This document shows, piece by piece, positions 34,232 to 46,211 of a stretch of 64,000 nucleotides of DNA. Origin of the DNA: Xylaria sp. FL1777 (lineage: Eukaryota; Ascomycota; Sordariomycetes; Xylariales; Xylariaceae). The notes beneath the pieces were generated by a model. It saw only the letters and a program-made list of their open reading frames with translations. It did not search any database and was not told where the DNA came from. The stretch's first letter is position 1. Every line of letters starts with the position of its first letter. The stretch is taken from the NCBI GenBank assembly GCA_022578965.1, contig MU400695.1, positions 16,021 through 80,020 on the forward strand, read 5' to 3'. Position numbers and translations under genes: made by a program.

Positions 34232-36471
34232 TTATAGCTGGGCAAGAAGCTTGTTAACGTGCTCTTTTAGCTGGTCCAGTGGGACGAATTCGACAGATTC
34301 AAGCCGTCGGCACTGAACTTCACATAGGCCATCCGATGTCCACTTGCGTCCAAGAATAACTATCACGGGGTATCCCACCAGATCTGCGTCTTTCAGTTTC
34401 CAAGGAAAAGACGACTCAGTGCGGTCATCAAGGGCAAGGTCGATTGGGGGAGAGGTGTCTGAGGGTTCAGACAAGAACCACGTAACAGTCATAGCATCCG
34501 TCTCCATGTTTTTCCCGGGGATGACAACTACCTCGAAAGGCGCAATGGCACGTGGCCAATTCAGCCCTCGATCGTCAGCGAGGTGGTTTGCGACAGCCCC
34601 AATGATTCTAGAGACGCCTATCCCATGGCAGCCCATCTGCATTGACACACTCGTCATACTGTCTGACTTCTTGGAACCAGCTCCGACCATAGCAGAAGGC
34701 ACTTGGACCCGAGCATTAAGGGCATCGGAATACTTCGTGCCCAGGTGGAAGGTATGTCCAAGCTCTATAGCCTTTTGGACCGTGAGCTTCCCGGATGTAC
34801 ACCGGGGACAGTGATCGCCGTCGTGAATATAGATCGTATTAACGGGTTCACCGTTCGCTGACGACGTTATGTATTGCTCATCAAGACGAGGTGATTCCAC
34901 AGGGCTTTGGTTAGGGATTATAGGAAATTGGCTAGGTTGGTCTTTGAGACTATCTGCAAAGCGTTGGCCTAGCCTGTAGTCTACTATGTTTAATAATTGT
35001 GGCCGCTCGTCACTTGTTGAAGGATTTGCGGAGCTGAGTGTTGACTGCCATAGCGGCAAAGCATCCTTGAGACTTGAGTCCAAGCTAGGAAGAATAGACT
35101 TGATGGCATGCGTGTTGATGTCGGCGTCTGCAAACGAGGCCGGATACCAGACGTTGACGAGAGTTTTTCTGTCTTTAGAGATACCTCGCCAAACTTGAGC
35201 CGGGGTACTGCTGCTCTTAGCAGTGTCGCCCTCGGTGGAAGACTGGTCTTCAAGAGGAATAGGTCGTGCGGTAGCCAATTCTTCATTTGCAACATAATTA
35301 CAGTCTGTACAACTTATCACATTGTCCTCCCCTATTGGCGAAGGTAAGTGATATTCATGGCTGAGATCCCCGCCGATGTCGCCGGAACTGGCTTCCGCAA
35401 CAAGATATGGTAGTTTCAACTCATCAAATAGTCGGTTATAAGCAGCGCGCGCTTCCTCATAGGTCTTCAGGGCGGACTTAAGCGAGTGATCGAAGGTGTA
35501 CAGGTCCTTCATGACAAACTCTCTTGACCGTAGCACTCCGTGGCGTGGACGGATCTCATCACGGTACTTGCGGCCTGATGAGTTAGGCTATGTTTTATGT
35601 TCCGCAGCGTGCTGGGACTCACCAATCTGATAAAGCCTTAAAGGTAGGCTCTTGTAAGACTTGACCGTCTTTGCCACTAAGGTTGTAATCTCTTCTTCAT
35701 GGGTCGGCGCTAGAATATATGGAACGTCCTTTCGATCGGCAAAGCGAAATAACTATAGTCATGGTTAATCATTTGGCACACCCTGCGACACATTCACCTC
35801 GTAGGTACTTGCCTCTTGACCATAACCTTCCAACCGATTGGTCTGCTGCCACAGTGCCTGTGATGAGATAGACGAAAGAGATACCTTAGAGGCACCTAGG
35901 TAAACTCAAGTATAAGAAGAGTGGTAATCAGGGACTCATCGGGTTTCTGAAGACCTACCTAGCTGTAACATGTACTTGTCGATTAAACCCTCTAGCTTCT
36001 TCTGTACCCTTTCGCCCAATGGCAGCGTATGAAAGATTCCTGCGTGTGACTCCGTTGAAACTCAGCAATTCCCATGGCATCTATCGACGGCAGCTAAGGG
36101 AGAACCAACCTGTCGCAGGAAGCCTGCCCGAATGAGCTTGGCGTGGCCATCTAATATTGAGTATTAGCATACTTAAGGATCACGCTGCTCAAAAATAAAA
36201 TAAAATAAAAAAAAGGCCTTTTACCCTCGCTTTCAGTCTGGACAATACCACCGGTAGCTATCCAGAAGCTAGAAAGGCGGGAGAAGTGGTTTGGCGAGTG
36301 TGATGTTGACTACTGAAAGGGTAAGAATGAGCAAGTGGTTAAAGGGGCCATTTGACACACTGCATCGGTTCTTATTGAAGATACACTGTTTGAATATCGA
36401 CGTTGGAATAGTCTTGTCTGCCCGTGTAAATAAAGGCAGCACTTTGGCGTGCTTCGCAGTGAGAATATCAT
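34232..36471 (-). CDS. Mitochondrial prolyl-tRNA synthetase
   Basis: Seven exons are proposed: 36471-36361, 36309-36225, 36150-36110, 36049-35959, 35895-35813, 35752-35623 and 35574-34232 (627 aa). The leader ([20 protein letters not shown]) is basic and looks like a mitochondrial presequence. Class II ProRS landmarks are [31 protein letters not shown], motif 2 ([21 protein letters not shown], shown as RPRHGVLRS and EFVMKDL), a Cys pair [13 protein letters not shown], and motif 3 ([14 protein letters not shown]). It is the bacterial-type enzyme that charges mitochondrial tRNA-Pro (compare yeast Aim10, human PARS2). Intron 5 reads GC..AG. The first intron (51 nt) is the least certain; without it an in-frame TAG would stop the protein. 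The gene is divergent from MAK21 and convergent with the esterase. Confidence 0.88.
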
Positions 36472-36958
36472 GTCGACTACAGCATTATCGATCGTTGCTA
36501 ATAGGCCAGCGACTGAATTTTCATCCGGTTTAGCCAAGTATGGAACCTAGCAAGTGCGTACTCGAATTATGTTTTAATCTGAACTGAGTATCCTAGAAAT
36601 CATGAAGAGACCAGTCATGCGAAATGAATAATTTTGGTATACACGACTAGACCAATTCGCAGTGAGGAAGAGACTTAACTTATCATCCAGATAGGTATCT
36701 CAGCGTAGCCTATAGGTACCTATTGAATTGGAGTCCAGCAGCCTTGCAGCGCAGATGGGTCTCACTAGGTAAGGTACCTAAGCACTGCTACGGCCTCGTC
36801 TGATTGGTAATTCGATTTAAGTCCCGGGTCCTTGCAGCCTCGCCCCGCTAAACTTTTTTTCCTGGGGCCTGTAATTTTTTTGGTACGCTATGTTCAACCC
36901 GCAGTTGATCTCCTGGTAAAACTTGTGCACACTCAAAAGTGTCAACAAAGCTACCAAA
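36472..36958. promoter_or_regulatory. Divergent promoter between mitochondrial ProRS and MAK21
   Basis: The start codons of the ProRS gene (-) and MAK21 (+) are 487 bases apart, so both promoters share this stretch. TAGGTA/TACCTA runs lie around 36690-36780. No coding frame is supported. Shared control of two translation-related genes is possible but only inferred from position. Confidence 0.5.
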
Positions 36959-39900
36959 ATGGCGACCTTTGATGCAGCCGCCTTGTCTAAATTGACAGCT
37001 AAGCTCGATAAGAAGCTTGCTGAAGCTAGGAAGTCCGACCCCAAGAGTGCCAAAGGTAAGAGGAAACTGGACCTGTCCACAGACCTCGCGCCGCCACCCG
37101 CAAAGAAAAGGAACCAACAACGCAAGTCCGAGCACCCACCAAAAGGCAAGGCGAACGGCCAACTGAAGGGGAAACCGAATTCAAAGCCTCATGCGAAACT
37201 GGATGCCCAATCAAGAGACCCTCTCTCCAAGCCCCCGTACAAGAACCAGAAGGGCTCCCAGCGAACTGATGCAGACTTCCTGCTCAACGAAATAAAGGCC
37301 CTGGGGGGCGACGAAGATGACTATAAACTAGTCGGGGATATTGATTCGGAAGACGAGGCCGTGGACAACCAAACAGGGAGCAAAGACGTAGACAAGCTAT
37401 TGCGCGACGAGCTTGCAAGCTTCGCCGCTAGTCTCGGATTTGATCAGGTAGAACAAGATGCTGCCAGCGAAGAGTCCGACGCAGGGGCTGATCAGGATAA
37501 TGAGAGTATATCCGGCAATGGTAACGACGGTAACGACGAGGATGAGGTAGAAGAAGAAGAAGACAATGAAATTAAGGAAAGCCCGGCCACACAACTCCCC
37601 AAGGGGAAAACGGTCAGTAAGCCTCTCTGACGCCCGACATCTCCATACCTTACGGCGGAACTAACGTGGACGAAGATGTTTGAGCCTCGTCCCGATTGGT
37701 ATGCTGTTGAACTCAAAACCCTCCCCTCCCCGACATCAGACGACGTAGCGCCTTTCACAGCAACCATAACAGCCCTGAAGGATTATGCAAAGACTATTTT
37801 AGATGAAGATACCGCTGCATATGGCACCTCATTTGCGGCCTCCTCTTCTCGCAAGTTCATGTCCACCATTATGTCGTCCGGTACTATGTCAGATAAGGTG
37901 TCTGCGTTGACACTCGCCATTCAGGAGTCTCCAGCCCACAACATCAAAGCTTTTGAGAACTTGATGGGCTTGGGAGCAAAGCGAAGCCGTGGCCCAGCGC
38001 TAGCCGCTCTTGCTGCTTTAGTAGACCTTCTCGGCCCGGGCATGATTCTACCGCCGAACCGACGTCTACGCACTTTTGCGTCTCAGCTTGGTCTCATTGG
38101 AACCCTACAAAAACATAACACCAAATCGTGGTCTGTAGGGCAAGCATTACCCGGGAAGATTACGAAAGCACACTTAGTATCGTGGTATTTCGAAGACTGG
38201 CTGAAAGATGCCTACTTCAAGATGATACAGAGCCTCGAAGTATGGTGTGACGATGAAGTGGAGTATGCTAGGACAAAAGCTGTTGACCAAGTCTTTGCTC
38301 TGCTTCGAGACAAACCCGAACAAGAAGCCAATCTTCTTCGCTTGCTAGTGAATAAGCTTGGTGACAGAGACCGAAAGATTGCGTCAAGATCATCATATCT
38401 ATTGCTTCAATTATTAACTACTCATCCCCGCATGAAACAAGTAGTCGTGCGTTCCATCGAACAAGATGTCATCTTTCGGCCCGGCCAAAACAACCGCGCC
38501 AAGTATTATGCTATCAATACTTTAAATCAAACTATACTAAGTACCAAAGAACCCGAATTAGCAGATTCCTTGCTACGAATCTACTTTGGAATGTTTTTGT
38601 CCTTGCTGAAAAGCGGAGAGCTCGGGCACCTTGATACTGCACTCGACGGCTCCAAGCCGGAGAAGAAGGGAAACAATAAAAGGAGGCCAAATCCATCAAA
38701 GGACGCCGATGAGAAGACCAAGACTGGTGCAGGTGAGACAGAAGCGGCCGAAAAGTTGGTCTCAGCAATCCTTACCGGAGTGAATCGAGCCGTCCCCTTC
38801 TCCCAAGCAGATCAGTCCACGTATGTACTATGATTGAATAACACATTCATCTTGCTAATACGTTTTAGGCTCGAATCGCATCTTGATACTCTATTCCGCA
38901 TCACTCATTCTTCAAACTTCAACACCAGTATACAAGCTCTCATGTTAATACAACAGTTATCTGCAAATAGGCAACTGGCTACAGAAAGGTATTACCGAAC
39001 TCTGTACGAATCGCTTCTGGACCCGCGTCTCTTCACCTCGTCAAAACAAGCGTTATACCTTAATCTTTTGTACCGGAGTCTTAAAGCAGACGTCGATGTT
39101 CGTCGCGTTAAAGCTTTTGTCAAACGAATGTTGCAAATTCTGAATCTACATCAACCTTCCTTCGTTTGTGGTATTATGTACCTTGCCATCGAACTATCTA
39201 TAGCTTTCCCCGATATCAAGACACTGCTCAGTGTACCGGAGGAAAATGATGTTGAAGAGGCGGCACTCTCTGCGGCCTCAGACGCCTCGGTCAATAATGT
39301 CAGTGACGGAATTCAGGAAACCCGGCCCGGCAATATCTATGACGGACGGAAACGGGACCCTGAATACAGCAATGCACATCTTAGCTGTCTATGGGAGTTG
39401 TTACCATTCCTGAAGCATTATCATCCGTCCGTTGATGTTTACGCAAAGAACCTTCTTAACGGTGAAAAAGCCAACCAAAAACCTGAGCTAGCAAACCACA
39501 CCCTTATTGCATTTTTGGACAAGTTCGTGTACAAGAATGCTAAGGCTACCGACCAAGCCAAGGGCACTTCTATCATGCAACCGATAGCGGCCAGCGGCCA
39601 AAGTCAAGTTCTCTTGTCAAGCAAGTCTTCCATGAAGGGTATAGATTCGGTGAATTCAGCATCGTTCTGGAACAAGAAGAGCGGAGACATAGCTGTAGAG
39701 GATGCTTTCTTCCACGAATACTTCACACAAATGGGCAAGCCAGGTCAGGCCGAACGCGAGCAAAAGAAGAAGGCGAAGAAGGATGCTGTGGACGAGGATG
39801 AAGAGGACAATGAAGATGAGATTTGGGATGCCCTAGTCAACTCACGCCCTGAAATCCGGGAGGACTCAGACGATGGGGCTGACTTTGATGATATGATGAG

Positions 39901-40186
39901 TCTCGACGATTCAGAGAAGGAGTTCAGAAAGGCCATGGACGAAGACGACGATGAGGATGGTTTCAACTTGGATGATTCAGAGATGGAAATCAGCGATGAG
40001 GATATCCATGATGACGAAGACGAAGAGAATGAAGAAGCCGAAGAGCCGGTTACTAAGGATGGAAAGAAGGACGAGAAGCCAGAGTCAGAACGTAAGAAGA
40101 AAAAGAAGGCGCTGAAGGCATTGCCTCTCTTCGCTTCTGCCGAAGATTATGCCGAAATGATTGCTCAAGACGCAGACGGCATGTAG
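36959..40186 (+). CDS. MAK21: Ribosome biogenesis protein Mak21/Noc1 (CBF/Mak21 domain)
   Basis: Exons 36959-37612, 37676-38820 and 38869-40186 give 1038 aa, close to the yeast protein (about 1025 aa). The start MATFDAAALSKL is chosen because the upstream part of the frame is not protein-like. Residues 1-120 are Lys-rich and about 185-218 are very acidic. The core after MFEPRPDWYAVELKTLP contains the family signatures KVSALTLAIQESPAHN and YFEDWLKDAYF. The CBF/Mak21 part follows: YYRTLYESLLDPRL, LYLNLLYRSLKADVD, SCLWELLPFLKHYHPSV. The end has acidic clusters and lysine runs typical of nucleolar proteins. Mak21/Noc1 works with Noc2 in early 60S subunit assembly and export. The first intron has a GTCAGT donor and CTAAC branch; the second is 48 nt with a GTATGT donor. 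Confidence 0.92.
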
Positions 40187-40421
40187 GACCTATGTATAAG
40201 ATAGGTGATCGCCGGATATACATAGCACGAGCTTCATTGAGTTTCATGAGGAATGCGTTTAAATTAAATCCAACGAGATACCCGGTCAGGTACTAAATTC
40301 TTCCCGGTTCCTCACCTATAACGTAGATCTGTACCAGCCTGTCTGTCTCCATTCCCGTAATTTTTAACCAACACGACCTTTACCTTCATATCCTCAGCTC
40401 CCCCAAGCGTCTCGCTTAACC

Positions 40422-41062
40422 TTAGGTATCAAACCACTCAAGGGCATCGTCCCTGGTGAACACGGCACGGTACCGTCTTCCGCCGTCGGGCTCTTCACTC
40501 TCCTCGGTGTGGATGCAATGCAGCTTGGCAGGGTCCTCGGACACGAAGACCCGCACGTGCAGATACGCGGGCCCGCCGTCGTCGGCGGGCATGGCCGGCA
40601 GCCGGATCTTGCCCAACAGGTGGATCCCGTACGCCGACTGCGCGACGCGCACGGCCTCGAGGTCCCCGCCGCCCCCGCCGCTGAAGCTGAAGGACGTCAG
40701 GTCGCTGTCCGAGAGGTGCTGCACTGCCGCGAAGTACTCCGGTTCGTGCTCTAAGCGTGCGGGTTAGAGGGACTGGCTTTCTTTCTTTCTTTCTTTCAAA
40801 AGGAGGGGAGGGGAGGGGAGCTATGTACTTACTCTGGTAGGTGTGCCTCAGGTGGAGAAGCTCTCTCTTTAGATCCGCCTCTACCTCTGCGAAGGCCTTG
40901 ATGGATTCCTCCTTGGGCGCGTGTGGTGGGCCTAGGTCTACGGTGTCGGCTGTGGCCTATTTACAGTAGGTAGGTAGACATATTAGTCAATTGTCGTGAT
41001 TATGTGCATTTCGGTTGGATTGAAGTTTTTGATGTGTATGTATCTCGATGTGCACTTACCAT
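40422..41062 (-). CDS. Small protein of unknown function
   Basis: Three exons are proposed: 41062-41060 (only the ATG), 40956-40833 and 40750-40422, total 151 aa. All splice sites are good: GTAAGT donors directly after the ATG and after codon 42, with acceptors AATAG and TTAG. The protein begins MATADTVDLGPPHAPKEE and has a charged helical part with Glu/Lys (AEVEADLKRELLHLRHTYQ). A Gly-rich loop follows, then an alpha/beta-looking part (AYLHVRVFVSEDP, YRAVFTRDDALEWFDT). There is no signal peptide or membrane segment. I do not recognise the family. The gene is GC-rich and convergent with MAK21, with 235 bases between stop codons. Introns 2 and 1 are 82 and 103 nt; intron 2 has TTTC and GGGGA simple repeats. 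Confidence 0.65.
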
Positions 41063-41903
41063 GATGATTGATTGGATTGATCTCTTGGTCACAATAACAG
41101 GAATACAATTATAGTGGGTGATGTGCTTAGGAAAGATTCAAGTTCGGGTAGATAATAGGCGTATACAATATGAAGAGCTCATCCTTGTCTTGTGGATGGA
41201 TGGATTGAGTAGCTGGGACAATTATATATAGACTTTGCAGTTCACTGAGCTGACGCAATACGTGTCACAGAGTTCTTATTAGTTGCAAGCAGGTTTGACT
41301 GAAAGTGAGGTGGGCCGCTCACACAGCATTTAGCCCGGGGGTCAGTTGGGGGATATTACTACGAGACAGCGAAGTGCAAAAAAAAAAAGGGATACTGTAG
41401 GTTAATTCGATGATTTATGATTAGCTACCCAGATAAGTAGGTAGTTAGTTAATCAATTTGTTTCCATGGACTTAAAGACATGGTTCACGGTGAAGTGGAA
41501 CTCCATATAGTGACCTCTATTAGTGATGACAGTTTCGTGCGGGACGTAGACGTCACAAATTTGTTCTCCCGAGCCAATGGTTCTACCGTGCGCTTCAGGG
41601 CCAAGAAGGTCAGGGACTCGGCCATTCGCCGACTATAATTGTAAGTAATTTAATTTTCACTTCTTATCTTTGATCATTCGGCTTAACTTCTCCCTCTACT
41701 CTTTTGCTCCACTACCTTTCTTCTTCTTTTGCTCCCTTTCCTTTATTCTTCTTTTGCTCCCTCTCCTTTCTTCTTTTTTTCCAGGACGATTGGCTGGCAC
41801 CTTCTCGTGGTGTCCTGGGTCAGTAGCGCAACCTGTCCGCAGGCTTGTCAGCGAAGCTAAGACTAGCCAGCAAGGTAGGTACAAATCTGTGCAAATGCAC
41901 TGA
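41063..41903. other. Intergenic stretch with a pyrimidine tandem repeat
   Basis: This separates two minus-strand genes. It should carry the promoter of the small gene at 41062 and the 3' end of the F-box gene at 41904. It holds an imperfect pyrimidine tandem repeat at 41698-41785. No gene is supported. Confidence 0.5.
41698..41785. repeat. Imperfect CTTCTTTTGCTCCC tandem repeat
   Basis: Three imperfect copies of a unit of roughly 30 bases, each with CTTTTGCTCC followed by CTTTCTTC-like sequence. The unit is pyrimidine-only apart from the G of TTGCT and a few A. Confidence 0.75.
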
Positions 41904-43429
41904 TTAGGCCATTCTTTGCATCATGCCCTCCTGGCGTATTTGCCACAGTGATGCTTGATCAATAACTCCATCTGGCAAGCGTAGATGATAAACTGCATCG
42001 CCATGACACCTAATATCAACGTCCTGTAGTGCTTCGTTCTCAACCCGTAGGTAGCAGGAACCAGAGGCAACCTTCTTCCAGGACTCAACAACATCATAAC
42101 TAAGATCAAGATCCCATGTACCACGCCATGTAAGTGTAGCCGTCCCACTTGCAGTATGTCTCAGGTAGATTACCGCACATGCTTGTCCCTGTTCACTGTT
42201 CCAAAGCACCATACTTTTGAGCTGCGGCATATTTAGCGCAGCCAAACTGGCATTTTGTAATAGTGTATAAACATCTTGACGAGGAGTTGTCTGAGCTAGT
42301 GTGGATGATGTGAGTGTCAACGACTGTAAGAGATTCCAGGCATACGGTAGCTGCTGGCACGAGGTAAAAAACTGCTGGGCATCGATCATATATGAAATAG
42401 AGAGACGCTCAAGATTGTGACTTCGCTTAGCAAAAGCCTTAGCTAGCCGGAGATCTGCAGCTGAGCTAGCGTCCATAGATGGGCCTGAATGTGATATAGC
42501 GTGGTTTAGTGCTAGTATAAGTTGGTTGTTAAAGTCCTTAAAGATAGATATCCTTTTCACGTGTTTTGGAAAAGCGTCCCGGATTAAAGAGGCTAATTCT
42601 ATTAAGAGATTAGAAGGAAATCAAAAAGGTGTTTTAATATAATATTAAACGTACCATATGTACATGTAGTCTGGTAGTGGTATCGGCGGACACGCCATAG
42701 CTCGTAGGCTATACTTTCTAGCCGAGGGAGTTTCTCCCACAAGGCCTTTAGTACATCCGGAAATATCTCATGTCGAAGTTGTCGACGTATCACAAAGCCT
42801 GTAACGGCATAAACCTCAAGGAGATTTTTAGGGGGGGTCAAGCAGAGCGGAGAGAAGAGCCGCAATATAGTGGGCGCATCGGGAGCCTTAACCTGCTGGC
42901 CATTAACCCAGCCGTGCTTTGGGTCATGCCATTTAATAGCTTTCTCCTGCTGACTCCAATCTCCAGGATCTTCATGTCCAGGTCCAAAACAGTAGTTTTT
43001 GAACCAATGTTCTGAGTCACTCGGCGAAGATGCGTTTAGCTCGAGTATCAGACGACCTGTAGGCTGCCAGGTATTCAGGATAGAGAAGAGCCGTGTAACA
43101 GCCTGCCCAAAATTAGAGCTGTGCTTGGGCATGGCATCTCGCTGACAAGTGGGACAGGCGTATCGGCGAAGCTTGATATTGAGACAGATGTGGTGGACAA
43201 GAGGCCTTTGTCGGATAACGAAGTATTCAAATTCGTCTAGACAGGATGCCTGCAATGTTAATTGATAGAAATTTTCTCGTTCAATAATGACCTGCCATGC
43301 TTTGCAGACAGTTGCACATAGAGCCCAGCCGCGATGTTTTTGGCGTGAGATTTCCTCGAGGATCAAAAGAGCGATCTCAGCGGGCAACGAGGCCCAGGGA
43401 AAGGCGTTATCATCGTGTCTATTCGGCAT
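41904..43429 (-). CDS. F-box protein, DUF6546-like
   Basis: Exons 43429-42655 and 42598-41904 give 489 aa. The 56-nt intron has a GTACGT donor and TAATAG acceptor, and joins CTY|ELASLIRDAFPKHVKRISIF. Residues about 10-50 are an F-box (FPWASLPAEIALLILEEIS, then CATVCKAWQVIIERENFY). Middle landmarks are VHHICLNIKLRRYACPTC, LPRLESIAYELWR and LSISYMIDAQQFF. The C-terminal end is TLTWRGTWDLDLSYDVVESWKKVA, then RCHGDAVYHLRLP. This layout is that of a common family of fungal F-box proteins (DUF6546-type) with no known substrate. F-box proteins recruit targets to Skp1-Cul1 ubiquitin ligases. There is no leucine-rich or WD repeat. It is divergent from the thioesterase gene. Confidence 0.8.
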
Positions 43430-44330
43430 TTGAGATAGGAGCTTCCAAGGCAGTAATTGTGGCAGTAGGAAAGGAAAGAATTTTGAGAAAAGTGGTGGGA
43501 AGTAGTGAATTGCGGAAGCAAAATGCTTTTAAGAAGCCCGCGTCTGCTAAAACCTTACCACTGGCTCCCACCCTTTGATGGCTCTATTTAAGACGTCTTT
43601 TCCTACTATGGGGTGGGCAGACGGCCCTTATCAAGGTTGTGGTAAAACCTATCTAAGAGGTACTCGTGCTTACTATTTGCTGTTCCTAATAGCATACATG
43701 TATAAAGTCAACCAACAGTAACAGAAGGCGCCTGGCGGGGCGAACTGCGGTAGAAATTCTCAACGCCGGCTTGTTGACGAGATTGGGAGAGTACGGTACG
43801 TAGGTAGTTGTCCGAAACTTGCGGACAAATACAAATGGCAGCGGATGGGTTTGTAGTAAGGTCTGGGCGGCAGAAGCTCGTTACTAAACACGCTGTACGC
43901 TATTGCTATGATAGCGACGCTAGGCAGGGGAACGATGGGATGTTAATTTCTGTACATTGTTATCTTCTACGAAGTACCTCGGCCTGCAAATTTAACATTT
44001 AACGAGAGCTGTGGACATGATATAATGAATGCGTTTAAATGCAATTGTTCACTGGTGTCAATTGGGGCTTACGTAACCTACATTTTTCAACAGGACCGAA
44101 ACAGTGGTTCAGTCCCACTTGCCTCGGCTCTTACTTGAACAAACACCAGCAAATGTCGCCGCAAAATAGTCTTACATGTATTTGGTCAACGCGTTAGCGA
44201 CGGCCTTTTGCATCAGCCCCCTGAACAACGCCTTTCCGCTGCTCAGCACGCCGGGGCCTGTTGGTGTGGGTAGGTAGCGTAGCGGACGGTAGACTCGGTC
44301 GGCTACCTACCTAGGTACCAAGTAGTCGCC
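43430..44330. promoter_or_regulatory. Divergent intergenic stretch, F-box gene and thioesterase gene
   Basis: This holds the promoters of the F-box gene (-) and thioesterase (+). A TACGAAGTA copy lies at 43968-43976, and TAGGTA/TACCTA runs lie just before the thioesterase start (44270-44320). No gene is supported. Confidence 0.5.
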
Positions 44331-45303
44331 ATGTCCTTCACAGTACGAGCGCTGCGAGGCCGCGCCCTCACTTTTCGGCCTGCCCATCTCACCTCCCGCG
44401 CCGAGGCATCTCGGCCCTTCTTCCACCGCTCCCACCGCTTTGCTAGCTCGTTCGCTGCTCCAGGTAAGCTGCTGCCTGGCGAGCCTTCTTCGTCCTCCTA
44501 CAAGTCATTCTAATATTCTGATATTCTAATATCCTAATATTCTATTATTTCCAGACATCTCTGCCAGCAGACCGTCTTTTCTCCGTCGTGCTGCCAACGT
44601 CTTCGCCCTCGGCATCATATTCTTCCCGTTGGGCGTCGCAATCTTTGTTATTCCCGAGGTGCCCTACTTGACCGCCATGTTCCACCCACCGACAGATGAA
44701 GAGACGTTGGAGTTGTACAAGCCACAGACCGAGGAGGAGCGCGTAGTCGACGACTTCATAAAGAACCACCCATTGGCCCAAGAGCTACGGGCAAAGGAGG
44801 GGTTCTCCGAGTCACGACCGCACATGAAGATTCCTCCCACGTTCCGGACTTACCACTTAACTAGCGGGCTATTGTCCGGCCCGGGACGCATCGTGGTTCC
44901 TCCGCTTATCTTCGAGGAAGCCGGCGGCAAGTCAATTGTCGCTATGTCCTATCTCGGCAGCGAGCTCTGCGGCCACCCGGGCATTATTCACGGCGGTCTG
45001 CTGGCGACGATGCTCGACGAGGGACTCGCGCGGTCTTGCTTCCCCGCGCTTCCGCATAAGATCGGCGTGACGGCCAACCTCAACATCAACTACCGAGCGC
45101 CGGCCAAGGCGGGTAGCTACGTGGTCTTACACGCGAAAACCACCAATGTGGAGGGACGCAAGGCGTGGGTTGAAGGGCGTATCGAGACCCTTGTTGGCGA
45201 GGGCGAGACGCCCGTTGTCCTCGCCGAGGCTTCAGCCTTATTCATATCGCCTAAAGAAGCTGCGGTTCGTAATATTTCTGCCCTGTCACATGCGCGACAA
45301 TAA
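44331..45303 (+). CDS. Hotdog-fold thioesterase, probably mitochondrial
   Basis: Exons 44331-44463 and 44555-45303 encode 293 aa. The first 45 residues (MSFTVRALRGRALTFRPAH.., Arg-rich with no acid until residue 25) look like a mitochondrial presequence. A single membrane segment at about 60-78 (VFALGIIFFPLGVAIFVIP) follows. The C-terminal half is a 4HBT/hotdog thioesterase domain: MSYLGSELCGHPGIIHGGLLATMLDEGLAR, shown here as ELCGHPGIIHGG (HGG 190-192) plus MLDEGLAR (Asp199, Glu200), and later ITANLNINYRAP-like GVTANLNINYRAP. Such enzymes hydrolyse acyl-CoA thioesters. Fungal relatives with this membrane segment are uncharacterised. The intron (91 nt) is made largely of ATATTCTAAT-like repeats, which form its branch region. 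The mitochondrial location is inferred. Confidence 0.85.
44513..44547. repeat. ATATTCTAAT tandem repeat in the thioesterase intron
   Basis: Three to four imperfect copies of ATATTCTAAT fill the last third of the intron. Each copy includes a branch-like CTAAT. Confidence 0.8.
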
Positions 45304-46211
45304 CTGGGAGTATTTTGCTAATTCTTTTATAGATGATGGCGCGTGTTTATCCATCATGAACATACCTAGAGGACCGAAGATCGTAATATGATGGATTCAC
45401 TAAACGAATTCAAAATAGACCCCAGGGTAGAGATAGAGATACGTTGAGCGCCGTCGACAGGGGTTTTATCGTTACTAGAGTTGCTTTCCCCAAGAGGTCG
45501 GATATATAGGCCTTTTGGGAATCATATGGAGCTTGGAGTTTGGAAAACGCATTTTCACCCTTACTTGGAAAGCGCCGGGAATAATGTACACTGAGATGTG
45601 ATCACGCTATAGAATTCAAATGATGGACGTAAGTGGTGTCATAGCACGGACAGATCCGAGTAACAGATTGACTGTTCTGGAGTTAAGTGTCTCGAAACAA
45701 ATATTTTAATGACAGATTTTAACCTATGCGTACACCCAAATCGAAAACAGACCTGCCCACTTTAGATAACAGCATAATCTATGTATTACTAGAATGAAAG
45801 CAGCTGGCAATGCACAACATAATAATGGCCTATAGTGGCAGTGTTTCTACCTGGCAGGCAGGCGGTTTTCCTCTTACACAACACCGAGAGAGACTACAAC
45901 GGAGTTCTCTTTGAGGTAGGGACCGACTTCGACCTGGTGACAGAATCCAGGGTCCACCGGCTGTCGAATCAAAACTGGGGGATTGCGCGTTCCTAGTTCC
46001 ACTTTTGCCAATCTTAGCCAGTTCTGGTCCAGAATATTAACACGAAACGACCAACCCTGGTAGAGAGAAAGTATGTTGCAATTCACTCTCTCTATCAGAC
46101 AGATACCATAGATAGACAGACTGGCATACCATTTTCTTTGTTTCTTTTTCTAAAGAATTGCGATTGGAGTTTTCTGTCTCGTTATCTATTGCTGGTTTTT
46201 ATTAGATAAAT
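45304..46211. other. Intergenic stretch before APS kinase, with one small candidate gene
   Basis: This contains the thioesterase 3' untranslated region and the APS kinase promoter. The only coding-like item is the small minus-strand candidate at 45874-46132, listed separately. Confidence 0.45.
45874..46132 (-). CDS. Candidate small protein of unknown function
   Basis: The proposed exons are 46132-46130 (ATG only) and 46056-45874, giving 61 aa. The frame reads GWSFRVNILDQNWLRLAKVEL, then a middle with NPPVLIRQPVDPG, and ends VVVSLGVV, which looks protein-like. The donor GTATGC directly follows the ATG, and a pyrimidine-rich acceptor (CTCTCTACCAG) precedes the main exon. Against it: the start codon would be only 79 bases from the divergent APS kinase start. 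The short frame could also be chance or a relic. I do not recognise any family. Confidence 0.28.
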
